This document shows, one piece after another, positions 49,884 to 62,683 of a stretch of 64,000 nucleotides of DNA; position 1 is the stretch's first letter, and the number at the start of each line of letters is the position of its first letter. Both the position numbers and the translations under genes were made by a program. The DNA is from Rallus limicola (Eukaryota; Chordata; Aves; Gruiformes; Rallidae). The stretch spans positions 806,001 to 870,000 of the forward strand of contig JAKCOZ010000010.1 of NCBI GenBank assembly GCA_022605955.1. Reading direction: 5' to 3'. The notes below the pieces were generated by a model. The model saw nothing but the letters and a program-made list of their open reading frames with translations. It had not been told where the DNA came from and searched no databases.

Positions 49884-51105
49884 GTAAGGAGGTTTAAAAT
49901 TATTTTTACTGATTTCATTGACTGTAAGCCAGCTAGCGTTGTGTTTTGGTTAATTTTTAAACAATATTTAAATTCTACTCACCATCGTTAAATAATCATC
50001 CTGTCTGGCTCTCAGTTAAGAGGAAAACATTCCCACCTTCTATGAAAGCACTTAGAGGCGATAAAAAGAAAGATCAGTATCTTTCTACTCATCAAGATCC
50101 TCCCCCATAAAGTTACACATCATGTGTTATGGCCTTGCTTTTGTTTTCCAAACTGCCTGACCTACATCACCTGTGTAATGCTATCTCAAGGCAATGTGGT
50201 TTGCCTACTGACTCATGTCCTCTGGAGAAGCATTAATGACAGGAGGATGCTTTCCTTGGAATATGCAGCACCATAAAGAGAAAATATTAAAAATAATAGA
50301 AAAATCTAAAAAATCCTAGCAAGATTGTGATTTTATGTCAGTGACTATGCTAAAGGCAGTGGACTTACTCCAGACTTACAAGCAAACACATAAACTAACA
50401 AAGTAGAATGTTTATTCCTTACGGAGTTGTATGGAAACAAAACCAACCCGACACAAAATCACCTTTTGTTTATGTACTTGAAAAAGTAGAAGTAATATGA
50501 TTTTGGATTAAAAGAAAGTCTTTCAGTGTAAATGAGATTGGAGTTTGGACCATCCTGGGAAAACAGTTGTGTTTCCAGCCTTGAGAAGTATTCTGCTGTA
50601 AGAACTGTGGCTTAGTGGAACCAAGGAAACTGAGTCATTGTCTCTCATTAACAGCTGTCTCCAGCCCACCTATTAGTGTCCTGTCCTAAGCTACAGGTGG
50701 CAGGACAGGATTCCTTGAAGGCAGTACTTGGGGGGGTTTGTCCTTTTTTGGGGATAAGTAAGTGGAGAGAGTGCCACCTCCTTATGGTTAAAAATGGCTG
50801 AATCTTTTTTGCTCAGAAAGATAAACTTATGCCTGAGCTTAATGCAGATTCAACTACAAAAAACCCCAAAACATCTAAGGCAACAGGGGCAGCTGAAACA
50901 GAAAGTGGTCAAGGAAAACGTTGTGTAGACCTGCCTCATCTATATTTTTCATGTGAATTAAATAATTATTTGTATGTGTGTAAAATGGGTAGGTGCTTGT
51001 TTTATTTTAGGCTATAGTTTTTTTCTTACTGAGAATAAGTACAAGTGTGGGTGGCAGAGTGTGTATACAATGCTCACTGTCTTAATTTATTTCTTTCTTT
51101 AATAG
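49884..51105 (+). other. ADCY1: ADCY1 intron, 1.2 kb
   Basis: GT-AG intron ending in a T-rich tract and AATAG. No repeat or gene was recognised. Confidence 0.85.
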
Positions 51106-51203
51106 TACCACCAACTTCAGGATGAGTACTTCACCAGTGCTGTAGTTCTATCACTAATTCTAGCTGCCTTATTTGGCCTTGTCTACCTTCTAATAATACC
51201 ACA
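51106..51203 (+). CDS. ADCY1: ADCY1 coding exon (provisional exon 9), TM7
   Basis: A 98-nt exon, 32 codons plus two bases of Gln (fragment residues 298-329, shared 330), donor GTAAGT. It starts YHQLQDEYFTS and runs into a hydrophobic segment of about 21 residues (AVVLSLILAALFGLVYLLII), the first helix of the second membrane cassette. The soluble-to-membrane switch is where it should be for a 12-helix adenylyl cyclase. In-frame joins on both sides support it. Confidence 0.96.
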
Positions 51204-53545
51204 GTAAGTTTCTTGGCTTTGCCATTATAATTCAAAGTGGAACATCTTCATGTGTCCTGTGCTGACTGAAACATGGTCGTGGATGGGAATTAGTACCCAG
51301 GTCTGTAGCTTCTCAATCAGGAGATTCTCTGTTGGTATACCCTCAGTCTATTATCCATTCCATTTGTACAAATGAGCCACATTTTGCTATATTATTTGAA
51401 AAAATTTCTTCTCTACTCTGTCTCCTTTCTTTTTTCTCTTTCCTTTTTTTTTTCCTACCTTTTTTCTTGGTAGAAGAATGCACTGAAACCTACTACACTT
51501 ACTTAAAGCATTTTTGCACAACAAACAAAGGTGTTATTGGAGCTTTTCTAAATGTATTTGTACTGACTTCAGAGGAGGTACTTCAGGTATTGATAGCAAC
51601 AGGTAAACAGAGAGTTTTAACAGGAACTAAGTGCTGAAATATCCGTTCAGGTTTTCAATCCCAATGTATAGCCTGCATTGAGATTTTTGGTATTAATGCA
51701 TAAAGTTCTTCGTGCATAGTTTGGCCATTCCCGTAAGTTACAGTCAGACCTTGGCTGAACTGGAGCATATATAACAAAATACTCATGATGTATTGGGGGG
51801 ATATTAGATGCCTATTGTTGAGTAATATAGTCCAGTGATTACTTCAGATTTTGTCAGTTCTAAATGAAAAGGTATTTAAACTTCACTTTCAAATCTAGGA
51901 GTTACAATAAGTAGACGTAATTGTGTTCAGGGTCTAATTAGTAATAAGCATTTTCAGATGAGAATGTTAAAACATTCAAAATAAGCATCACTCCTAATGA
52001 TTTCTAAGGTTTCAGTAAAAATAGAACTGGGCACAGGAAAATGCTTTTGAAAATCCCATTTTAAATTCTGGTATTTTCTATTCACAAATCACCAGTCATA
52101 ATAATATTTATTCCTATATTTTATTATTTCTAATTGAAGGTGTGAGAAACACTTTTTAAACTTTAATAATAATTATTTAAATTTTTATATAATACTTTTC
52201 ATCTGAAGAATCAAAGTCACTTAGAAAAATCATCTAATTTCCAGATTAATGACCTCTGCTGACTGATTAGTTAAGAACTTTCACCTACTTCTGAAGTAGA
52301 GCCCAGCTGCAGCACATGGCAATTTAGAATAAGGCAACACAAATTGCGTAGTTGAAACGAAAATAAATTTCCAAGAATCATATGGATTGTTGGTAACCTT
52401 TCCAAAAAGTACTGTCACTTAAAAAATACAGCTTAGCAGAGATTCAGTTTAAGCTCTGATCTGACAGACATACAAGCTCCAACAGTACATGACTACTGAA
52501 GGCCATGAAGATGAACTAGTTCATCACTGGGCTAGTTAGAAAAAACACCCACTGAATGGTCTTAATTTCTCTTTTCCAGGGTCTGATGTTGGTGGCTTCA
52601 TATAGCCAAAGTACTAGCCCTTTTTGGGGTCTACCCTTACTGTGACACAGATGCAGCTATTACCTAGACTAAAACTTTGGAAGTATTGGACAATATCCAT
52701 TCTCCACAGAAGTTGGAGCTTTCAATTGCTCTTTAGTTTGCCAAAGTAGATATAAGTATGCCAAGGCAAGAATTGTAGTGTGCTACTATAATGGGAGACA
52801 TTAATGGTGTTTTGATATGTATCACAATATTCCAAGGAGGCTCAAAATCAAGAGCCAAGAAATGTAAGAAAGACAGTTGCTGCATAAATACACAGAAAGC
52901 AATGAACTTGACATTCTCACAAATCCTATCACCATTTGAGCAAAACACCTTCTTAGCGACAGATAGATTTTATATCCCCAGATGGAGTTGGTGGAAGTAA
53001 GGCTATGTTCCTGACAAACTAAGCTATGGAAGCAAACATGCAGCACAGCCACAAAAAAAGCTCTGATGGTGAACCTTTCTCATGTCTTATGCTGGATTTA
53101 TTTTTAAAAAACAATGTAGCCCTTTGTTACTTGTGCCAACCCAAATCTCTGTCAGAGTTCCACTCAGCACTAGTGGCTATTGTTGACTTAAAAGATGCTG
53201 CTGCAATCGTGTCCCCTGCATTATTTTTTTCTAGCATACTACCACCCTGAATGCAAGCCAACTCTAAAAGCACAGGAGAAGCTTCTGTCTACTTACACAT
53301 GTATTCAAAATCCATACCGACAGCAACTAGAGTCACAGCCCCAGCCAGACTGGATATGCATACTATATGACAGCAGTTTCCCTGTTTGTGTATCGGTGGG
53401 AATTGTTACGTGTATTTGAAATCAAAGCCAAATACTGAGAAATTCCACAGCAGAAGAATTGCATTTTTTCTCAAGATTCCTGTGCTGCTTGTTCTTACCT
53501 GCTACTGAGTTGCACTGCTTTACTTCTCTTGTGTTTTGGTTCTAG
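51204..53545 (+). other. ADCY1: ADCY1 intron, 2.3 kb
   Basis: GT-AG intron. T/C-rich patch near 51420-51470. No repeat or gene was recognised. Confidence 0.85.
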
Positions 53546-53630
53546 GAGTACCATAGTTCTTGTTCTCCTGGTGTTCTGCATATGCTTCCTAGTGGCTTGT
53601 ATTATGTACCTACATGTCACGCGAGTGCAA
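53546..53630 (+). CDS. ADCY1: ADCY1 coding exon (provisional exon 10), TM8
   Basis: An 85-nt exon, acceptor GTTCTAG and donor GTAAGT. The first base completes Gln and 28 codons follow (fragment residues 331-358). Residues 332-354 are strongly hydrophobic (IVLVLLVFCICFLVACIMYL), giving TM8. It ends HVTRVQ, a polar turn before TM9. The short exon is secured by the in-frame junctions and the match to ADCY1. Confidence 0.96.
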
Positions 53631-56600
53631 GTAAGTGATTTAAAGTGAATATCCTCCCTCTTACTGGTTTATGCATTATTTGTCCTTTGGAATATGAAGC
53701 ATGTTTCACATACTCATAATCTGCAATCTCTGTGCTTTTCAAGTTCCTTGTTAAAGTAGTGCATGAGGCACTTCAAAACCAAAGATGATTTACCTGCAAG
53801 TAGACTAGTTACAGCAGTGTAACATACAGTGCCATTAATGCTATACTTTTTGGTCTTTTTCACTATGCCTTCCCTGAACACCTAACAGTAGCTACTAAAT
53901 TGTTCCAGGCTTCAGATGAACTGCTGCTTTATCCTGTCTTTTTCTCTTTTCTGACTACAGAGAACGCTAGTTCTCCCTTCCATTCTGACTGGTATCTGGG
54001 TGTAAAGTCCTGCTAACTTCCCCTGTGTTTTCTTTTTCTGCCAAAACAGCAGCTGTTTTGATGGTAAAGCACAATGTTTTGCACACACAACCCCTGGCCT
54101 TTTCAAAACCTTTAGTAATGATTAATTCTCCTGCATTACATTTTCAAAACAATAATGATGCAGAAGGGCATTTAGTTGTAGGAGAGAACAATGTCTGCCA
54201 GATCAGAATAAATTATCTAAAGACTATTTTCTGATGAAAGAAATCCAAATTTAGTCTTTTCAGGCAAATATCAGGAGAAAACACCTACACAGTTAAACAG
54301 CTTTTCCAATTAGCACACAATAATTTTTAGTTAAGAAAAAATGCCCTTTGGCAGGGGGAAAGTAACTGTTTTCCTGAAAACATAAGCATATTAGCAAAGT
54401 CTCTAGTACAGAGTTGATATTTATTTATAAAATTACGCAATTATTTGGGAGTAATTTTGGTGTTCTCTTTTGTTTCATAAAGCCACAGTAGTATATTGTC
54501 TGATCTGCTGTTCTGTCTATTGGACAGTAGAAACACAGATTGTGGGAAATTGCTCTGCTTAGTGACATTTCCCTGGGGCTAGTGTAAACTTACAGTTTGT
54601 TATAGCCGTTTCAGCAGTCAACAGAGTTTGAATTTATTCCAGGTTCCTCTAAAGATTCAGTACCTTAGAGGATCAAGTCCAGCATTAAAAAAAATAAAGA
54701 AATATAAAACATCAGAATGTCACAATTTGAAATCTTGCAGTGAAAATTTATCCTGTATAATAAAAAAAAAGATAATGAAATCTGCTATGTATAATGAATA
54801 TAGAATTATAATCTGGTCGTTCTCCTTTTTTAATCAATCTTCTGACACTTGTTTGCTATTTTGTACTGCACAAGTGGCTCAGCTTCTCCAGTGCTTTAGC
54901 ATCAAATGCCTCACTCTCACTATAGTGTTTAACTGTACAGCTACCTGCCATTTGTGGGATCTGGCAGTATGTATTTAATTAATAAATATTCCACAAATAA
55001 AACAAAGACAATGAAGCCCAAAATGCTATGCTATCATAAAAGAGCAGATGCAATCTTAGAATGTCCAAAAGTCAGAAGTATAAATCTTAAAAAGTGTCAG
55101 TCAGAGTTTTAATTCAGACATGTTACTTATCTTACCTTTTAAAGTTTTGGGGTGGTTTTGTTTTTTACCCAGTAGTTAACATGTAGACATTTAGAACATA
55201 TACATACCACACACACAAAAAAAAATTGCCTGTGCACTGTGTCAGGACATACTATCTTTGAATCTGCATTTTGCTTTGTCACCATTAACCATGCTGTATT
55301 ATCTTGAAACTATGGGGATTTTCATATTTATATGGATTAAAAAATACATGTTCCACCTCATGTGTGCAAAAGTTTTTGGTCTAGTTTGGTGGGAAACTTG
55401 ATGGGTAATCAGAGAATATCTGAATGATTGCATTCAAAGTATAGCAGTTAATGGTCATACTCTGCCTGGAAGCCACTAATAAGTAGGGTACCACAGGAGT
55501 TTATCCTGGAACCTGACCTATTAAACATTCCTCTGAGGGGAATCCAGAGAAGTTGGAAGAAAGGTCTAACAGTTTTATGCTCAGTTTTATTTAAGGTTAT
55601 ATATCTCAGGTATCCCAAATTACTTTACTGATGCTTACTAAGAGTTACACTGGTTTCTGGTGTAGCCAGTTGACTCAGGTCCATAATAAATCTACTGTTG
55701 ATATAAGATTCATTGTTCCCCACCTACATTTACATGGACTTACTCTTTACCGATGCCAGAACATGTTTACAGATCACACATGGGTTTTTTTATTTTTTCT
55801 ATAATTGCTGCATTCTTGTGTTTCACAGCCCAGAAGAATTTGGTTGATCTAAATTGTATCAAATTTTAATTCATGGTCACACACACAGGGGACATGTGAG
55901 AAGAAGGGGAGGAGTTTCAATACACATTTCTATTCTGCCAGGGTCACAGAAGCTCCTCTCTAACGGGTTCTTTGCTGCCTGATGGATGCTATGCTTTTGA
56001 TGTTGATGATACCCACGAAGTGAACAGTTTTTCTTTAGGACTGGTGACTATCATCAAAAAATTAGGTGTTTCCTTGCTTCCCTTGATCTTAAGTTAAATC
56101 CAGTCTTGCCAAGCCTGAGTCTCCTCCTTTTAAGGGACAGAGCATTATTCCTCCTTAAAATCTGATTGTTTTCTGGAGTTGATTCTTGCTTCTTGAAGTG
56201 ACTGGAGAAAGTCATGGGGTCTGAAAGATGTATCATGGATCCAGTAGATAATAGATACCCCAAACATTCTTAATGCAAGAGGAAAGAAGGAAAGCAGCTT
56301 TCCCTGAAACCCAAGTAGATCAGTATGACTGGAACAAGCATGAGTACTACAGCCTGACAGACTTAGCCTCCCTCTCTCACCTTCTTTCACTGGGTTAGTA
56401 TATGCAGCAAGTAATTCACACTTGATAGGGATGGAATCAGGAGAAAAATGGAGCTGAGCAAGAGATTCACAAGACTCCATTCTACCAGACATTTTTGTTC
56501 TTTACTGCTCTTTCTGCTATGACAAATTCAATGTTTTTAAGGTGTCCTTATAATTAAAAGTACTCGGGCCTTTACTGTGACTTTTATAGCAGAGGCCACA

Positions 56601-56982
56601 AATACCTCTCCAAAATTCTATGCTACCACAGTACATTCTCTTGGATTATTATTTGTAGCAGATAATTTGCAATGAAAAAGATGCTTTGGATATTTTCTCC
56701 AAGGGAACAAAATCAAATACCATCCTGATTTATTATTTGCATTATGTGTGGATATAGTGAGAAATAATGTACAATAATAATAATAATTTCACATTTATTA
56801 CCACCAAAAATGCCATTACCCTTAAAACGCATGTGTACAATAATAACTGTATACTTGTTTCATAATTTTCAGTGCAGGCAAAATGTTTATATCCTTTATT
56901 CACTTTTTATAGATTACTAAAAGAGAACCTCACTTTAAAAATATATTTTTTAATCATCACTATAAATTTTTTTCTTCCTTAG
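53631..56982 (+). other. ADCY1: ADCY1 intron, 3.4 kb
   Basis: GT-AG intron. A short stretch at about 55440-55560 faintly resembles CR1 reverse-transcriptase sequence, but too weakly to call firmly. Nothing else is recognised. Confidence 0.8.
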
Positions 56983-57072
56983 TGTTTTCCAGGGTGCCTG
57001 ACAATACAAATACGTACCATTTTGTGTATTTTTATTGTGATCTTAATATACTCTGTGGCTCAAGGATGTGTG
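56983..57072 (+). CDS. ADCY1: ADCY1 coding exon (provisional exon 11), TM9
   Basis: A 90-nt exon in phase 0 on both sides, acceptor TTCCTTAG and donor GTGAGT, 30 codons (fragment residues 359-388). It reads CFPGCLTIQIRTILCIFIVI and then LIYSVAQGCV, so it provides TM9 and the start of the extracellular side. The preceding intron ends in a long T/C tract. The frame continues directly into the next exon. Confidence 0.96.
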
Positions 57073-58141
57073 GTGAGTATTTAAACCAAGTATTGCCTTA
57101 TTTATCATTCTGTTTAAAGAACAACCTGGTCTAGATTGATTAAGCACATACCATGTTCTCATCTAGTAAATTCCTACTTTTTTATTATTCATACTTAGAG
57201 AGCACAGTGGTTTGAGTTTTTTCCAAAAAGCCCTTTGTTATAATTATAACTTTGTCTTCCCTGAGTTAAGGTGTTGAATTAGGCAAATCAGGTTGCATGG
57301 ATAATACCTAATCAACACATAGAGAAGTTTTTATATCAAAACTTAGCATCCCATAGTCTGCTGATGTGATAGGAAAACTATATTTAAATTTTCAACTTGC
57401 TTACTAGTTCAATGGCTAATTTTTTGTAACAGACAATGCATGGTGTCAAACAGCATTACTTATTTCTATGAGGCAACTTATAGAACATATTTCTGTGTAA
57501 TAACAGGGGGATATTTTTAGTCCAGGCAGATCAGAATAGATAATGATATTAAAATATGGACAGCATTGGATAAAGAGTAGAGGTTTCTATTGTATGAAGT
57601 GAACTTTCTCCATACTTCTGGAAATTGAGCTTCTTTTATGGCAGATCAGCAGCTAGTTCTACTTGGTGGACTTTAATGTCAAATGGGATTTAAACTTCTG
57701 CCCAAGTATTTGGCATTTTCTTGCCTTGTCAAATTGCTAGCACTCAATTTCAGCATTTTGGCTGCTAATGCTAATGAATTAAACATGTTAGGGTACCCAA
57801 AGGAAACAATCCATCCAAAAATAGCACACTAAACACAATGGAAATGCTGAGGAGGTATGTCTCAAATCATGCCTCTCTGCAGGATTTAGGCAATGTCTTC
57901 TGACCAATAGCAAGAAGGTGACTTCATGAGTAATTCACAGTACTAACTGAGGTGACAAACCCCTTATTTAGAGCATTAACTCCTCCCTGGACCTGCCCTG
58001 AGAGCATCTACTAAACTGGGCTCTGTGAATTGAATGGGCACAGAATCTCCTGTTCGCAAATTCCAATGTCCTCAGAGGTACTGAGAATTACTGATGTTCA
58101 GACATTTCTGGGAATTCCTGAATATCAACTGTGTGACTAAT

Positions 58142-58523
58142 TGTAGTGATTTAGCCCCAAACAGTGGCTGAGCACAGTACCCTGCTCCCTCACTCCCTTA
58201 GGAGAAAATGACAGAGCCTCCCTGGATTGGGATAAAAACAGTTTACTAATAAAATCACTATGAAAGGAGAACAATAACAGCCCATGGCCAACTTCACTCA
58301 CAGCTAGTGATAATACAGAGTACCTTGCTGACCAGAGTATAACTGATAGCAAGTACTACATACCAGGAAGACCAACCCAGAGCCCCTGCAGCACTGAGAC
58401 TGCCCTAGAGGCACCCTTTTATAAGGCAGTGATGTCAGGTGGTGTGGAACACAGCCAAGGCTAACTTATCTCACCTGTGATGACTGCTTGGGAAAGTTAA
58501 CTGGCCTGGCCAGAACCAGGGTA
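58142..58523 (-). repeat. 3' LTR of the antisense retroviral fragment
   Basis: On the minus strand it starts TACCCTGGTTCTGG, like a diverged TGTCCTGGTTTC, and ends AATCACTACA. A TATA-like TTATAAAAGGGTG lies in the minus strand near 58430-58417, preceded by CTGACATCAC, as in the 38747 LTR, which has ATGACATCAT before its TATA. An AATAAA occurs on the + strand near 58249, which is antisense to the LTR. Confidence 0.75.
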
Positions 58524-60005
58524 TTATCCACCACTTTTTCCACACTTTTTCTATGTCATGACCAGATCTTACATTTTCAGTTGATTTTGAGGTTCGTAAT
58601 ATATCATTTATCTATTATTTATACCATCTGCCATGGAGGTTTTGTTATACACCAACAATTTAGTGACTGTCCTCACCTAACATTAAATCCCCTTGGGGTA
58701 CACTTACTGATCCTTTTGCATCACCCACCAAGTGCACTCAGGTCCCGGAGCAAAAGCAATACCACGAATGGGTTTGCCTTTGCTTGAAGCAGGGATAACC
58801 CACACTGTCTTCCCCAACAGATTTTTCATGTGCACTGTAGGGACTTTATCCTCTTCATCAGTCCATGGGAGTTTTGATGGTGCAGGACCAGTTTGATTGG
58901 TAAACCTCGTAGAGTTTGGTAAACCAGTTGGCCTTGACTAGATGCATATTCCATTTTTTAGGGTTCCACCACCCATTGCTTTTAGCATAGTTTTTAACAG
59001 TCCATTGTAACTCTCAATTTTCCTGGACAGCAGTGCATGGTAAGGTATATGTTATAACCATTTGATGCCATGTTCTTTGGGCAAGGTGTCTGTGAGATTA
59101 TTGTGGAAATGGGTCCCACTGTCCGACTCGATTCTTTCTAGAGTACCATGTCACCAGAGGACTTGTTTCTCAAGATCCATGCCTCCCCATATTTATATTT
59201 CAGCCATCGTCCTCCATACCACAAAGGACATACTGCTTGGATTGCTTGACCAAGGCATTTGTTTCATATTTATGGATGGCCTGCGAGATAATGTCTATCC
59301 ACCCCTCCATCACAAGCCCACCTATATATCTCCTTTGATAGCCTGAGTGTTGTGGGTCTGGAAAGCTATAAATAATTCTCCCTTACATTGCCAATCGAGG
59401 TCTACTTGAGCCACTTCAATCTTAGCAGCCTGATCGACCTGGTGGTTGTTCTTATGTTCTTCAGTGGCTTGACTGTTGGGTATGTGGATATCTACATGAT
59501 GTACTTTTTACAGTTAGATTCTCTAACTGGGCAGAAGTATCTTGCCACAATGGAGCAGCCCAGATGAGTTTGCCTCTGCTCTGCCAATTGCTTTGTTCTC
59601 ATTGCTGCCATCACCCCCATAGGGCATTGACCACCATCCAGGAGTCAGTATAGAGGTACAATTTCAGCCAGTTTCCTTGTTTGGCACTGTTTAAAGCCAG
59701 CTGGATGGCTTTTACCTCTGTAAACTGCCTGGATTCACCTTCTTCGTCAGCTTCTGCAACTCATCTTGTAGGACTCCATACACCAGCCCTCCAACCTCCA
59801 ATGTTTACCAACAGTGCAACAGGACGCATCACGTCCTTCTCTGGTGACATTCCAAAATCTTTGTTTTCTGGCCAGTCTGTGATCCCTTTCAGGATTCCTG
59901 GGCAATTGTGGTTTCCTATTCAAGCATGATAAATGCAACCCACTTGCTACATCAGTGGCATGATATGTAGAAGGGGCCTGGCCTTTGAACATCCAGCCCA
60001 GCACT
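58142..60005 (-). mobile_element. Antisense endogenous retrovirus fragment with 3' LTR
   Basis: Minus-strand pol remnants at about 60005-58690 match the low-coordinate part of the element at 19490-22495 over RNase H and integrase regions. The shared block near 59747-60004 parallels 20791-20979. It is followed by an LTR. The 5' half (LTR, gag, protease, RT) is missing beyond 60005. Frames are broken, so it is inactive. The layout places the 3' LTR about 170 bp after the end of pol, with no envelope gene visible. Confidence 0.82.
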
Positions 60006-61683
60006 GATACACAGCCCTAACACAAGGATATATATACGTGGTTCTTAATATGCACATAAGCACAATTTCTTAGAGATGTACAGGGTCTCCAGGCTAGCTA
60101 GCATCTTAGCAAGTGCTGTGTATCTGACTTCAGTATTGAGCTTAATCTTATGATACCTGGAACTTTTGTGGATTAGCCCCCTTAGATCTGATACTTATTT
60201 TGATCAGATGAAACAAGTAACATAGCTGCCACTTAAAGACAGTGAAAATGAGAAAGAGACATAATAAGGCCATATAGAACATTGGTGGAAGTAGGCAGAT
60301 TCAGAGGTTCTGGCCTCCAGCAAGGCAGTGGTCATTGCGTTACAACTTTACCAGCAACAAGTGACAAATATAATTTTCTCCTTATTGAAACAAAAATAGC
60401 CTGTAACCATTGATACGCCTAGAAGAAATGTTTAATCATTAGAAATTACTACCTGCAAAGTAAAATCTCTTGAATTTTCAGCTGACAGAGGAACTAGATG
60501 TTGAGGTTTCACTCTTAGTTGTAGATTATATGGTGTTTTCCTGGATGGATTGCACCTCATTTACGAGCTCTTCATGCATGCCTGTGTTTTCAGGTGAGTT
60601 TAGTATGAACAGCATTTTTAAAGATATTGTACAAAATCACATTAAATCAATTTTTCACTTCACTCTGATGTCATTTCTTAATGTTAGCCATTAGGAAATA
60701 CTACATGAAAAATAATTACTTAATGACCTTTCAGGCTGTTAGTTATTTTACAGCATGCTAAAATATTTCACTAGTGGTGGTTAGGATGAAATAAAAAGGT
60801 CTCATTTCACACTTCAAAAGAGAAACTGAAGTACACAGCACGGTGTATGTGGCACTGCCCAGTAAAATCAATTTCACACTACCATCCCACTCTCTCCATT
60901 TATGCTGGAGTTCAATTATAACTGTGAGGTCTAGGGCCCTGCACTACTTGCCAGAAATTCCTCCCTTCCTTGGGTAACAGCTCTGAGATGTGTGCATGAC
61001 ATTGCCTTTGGAAGAAGCAGGTTAAACTTTATCAAATTTCCATAGGAAATGGATCAAAACATTTCTTTACTTCCCAGGGAAGTAAAGTCTAGGGAGAAAA
61101 TCGAACTCCTTGGAATACTGAAATGGCACAGATAATTAAAGATGGGGACTTGTATTTGAATCATACACGATAGCAGAAATATCTCAGAGGTGGCAAAAAT
61201 ATATTATTAATGTTTAGCTTACCAGTCAAAGATCAAAATATGCTTCATTTTCTATTTGTTTAATTGAAATTGATACAAATGACAGTCTATAAAACAAACA
61301 CATTTTTTCTGTGTCCTGTGCAAGGACCTTTTGCACCTACATGGCCACATGAAATGTTTACTGAAGTGTCTTACGTTATCAGGAATATGCTGGTTTGAGA
61401 ACCTCTCAGTTTTGAGCACTGAGTGTGAAATGATTCAACTAAGCCCATATCTTAGTTGGTTGGCTTACTGGGTCCTAATTAACAAAGAGTGTCTCCCACC
61501 TACAATTGAGAAAAGTGTTACAGGAAAAAGAGAGAGATTTTATTAGAGCAGGGAGCTGTATGGAAGCTCCATGGCCATATTTTCCCAATAAGAACCAAAG
61601 TACAGTCAGCCCCCATAACAGCCACATTTCTGGTTATTTCATATTTAACTTTCTCCCCTTTTCATATCTCCTATCTTTTCTAG

Positions 61684-61940
61684 GTTGGCTGTATGCCATG
61701 GGTTTGGAATACCAATTCTACCAGTTCAATAGTCATCATTTCTCCTGGTGGAACAAATAAAACAATGAATGAACTTCCATGTGACACAGCCCACTACGCT
61801 TTCCTTTCCTGTGTAGTGGGAACTCTCACCTTGGCAATATTTCTACGTGTATCTTCCTTGCCAAAAATGATTCTCCTGCTTTTTGTTACAATTTTTTACA
61901 TAGTTATTCTGGAACTCAGTGGTTACAGAAAAGCAGTGGG
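61684..61940 (+). CDS. ADCY1: ADCY1 coding exon (provisional exon 12), TM10-TM11 and glycosylated loop
   Basis: A 257-nt exon, acceptor TTTTCTAG and donor GTAGGT, 85 codons plus two bases of Gly (fragment residues 389-473, shared 474). The first ~35 residues form the extracellular loop, with two N-glycosylation sequons, NST at fragment residue 399 and NKT at 413, and a CDTAHY stretch. Two hydrophobic segments follow: AFLSCVVGTLTLAIFL (TM10) and MILLLFVTIFYIVILEL (TM11), joined by the conserved RVSSLPK turn. The loop is the most divergent part, as expected for this family. Confidence 0.96.
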
Positions 61941-62556
61941 GTAGGTATCTTGTAAAATTAAAGCAATGGGTACTTTTGTACAGATAGTCACAACACTGAT
62001 TATGCAAATGAGAACTATTGTCTAGCATTCAGTGCTGCTTCGGGTTACACACTCAGCAGAGTGTAAGAAATACTTAAAGCCATCTTCTCCCCAGCAATCA
62101 TAGTATTTACTAATAGCCATCAACAGAAGATCAGATTCTGGGAAGTAGCAACTTTTGCTTTGTTGTTCCATAGTTTTATGCTGACATACCTCAGCTTAAC
62201 ACACTAAAGTCTAATTATAGTATGAAATAGAAAAACACTGTTAAAAATGTCACTTCTGTAGTTCATCAGTCTTCACCAATTTCAATTTCTTTTGAGCTTT
62301 TGAGTGATTTTATATTTTCTAATTAAAAGCATGCACACACACTAAATAATGTAAAGTCCTTAAGAAGCTGAATGTTGTGTGATGCAGTGTTCACATTTAC
62401 AGTCACCTATCTCCCTGCCCGCATGAGCCTCTTCAGAAAAGGCTAGTGATTAGGGGGTACCCACATGTTCTAAACTAAAGATGTGATTTTAAAAATACGC
62501 AGTATTAGGTATTAGAAAACCTGTAATAATGCATTCATTTTCCTTTTATTTTTAAG
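61941..62556 (+). other. ADCY1: ADCY1 intron, 616 bp
   Basis: GT-AG intron with donor GTAGGT and acceptor TTTTTAAG. No repeat or gene was recognised. Confidence 0.9.
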
Positions 62557-62683
62557 GGGTGGCTCCTTTTATATGCGTGGCTATGAACCAATACTAGCCA
62601 TTTTACTATTTTCTTGTGCTTTGGCACTGCATTCCAGACAGGTGGACTTGAAGCTGCGACTGGACTACCTCTGGGCTGTGCAG
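62557..62683 (+). CDS. ADCY1: ADCY1 coding exon (provisional exon 13), TM12; GC donor
   Basis: A 127-nt exon. The first base completes Gly and 42 codons follow (fragment residues 475-516), including the hydrophobic segment PILAILLFSCALAL (TM12), then HSRQVDLKLRLDYLWAVQ, the start of the cytoplasmic C2 side. The exon ends at CAG and is followed by GCAAGT, the GC-AG donor consensus. Reading on gives no better GT donor before the frame leaves the family sequence. The next exon, beginning the C2 domain, was not found before the window ends. Confidence 0.93.

Larger units (their letters stand above)
57073..61683 (+). other. ADCY1: ADCY1 intron, 4.6 kb
   Basis: GT-AG intron. It holds an antisense retroviral fragment with LTR at 58142-60005. 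The stretches 57080-58130 and 60010-61680 show nothing recognisable. Confidence 0.85.

Noticed and set aside
49463..49918. 151-codon antisense ORF
   Set aside because: It overlaps the ADCY1 exon at 49689-49883 on the other strand, so it is a shadow of the real coding frame.
50829..51017. Possible extra exon before the TM7 exon
   Set aside because: A pyrimidine tract and AG precede it, but the exons at 49689-49883 and 51106-51203 already join in frame, and the encoded residues are not part of ADCY1.
55440..55560. Possible CR1 reverse-transcriptase fragment
   Set aside because: Only a few words resemble CR1. The similarity is too weak to annotate as a separate element.
60470..60694. Possible exon between TM9 and TM10 exons
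   Set aside because: TTTTCAG precedes it, but the flanking ADCY1 exons join without it and it matches nothing known in the gene.
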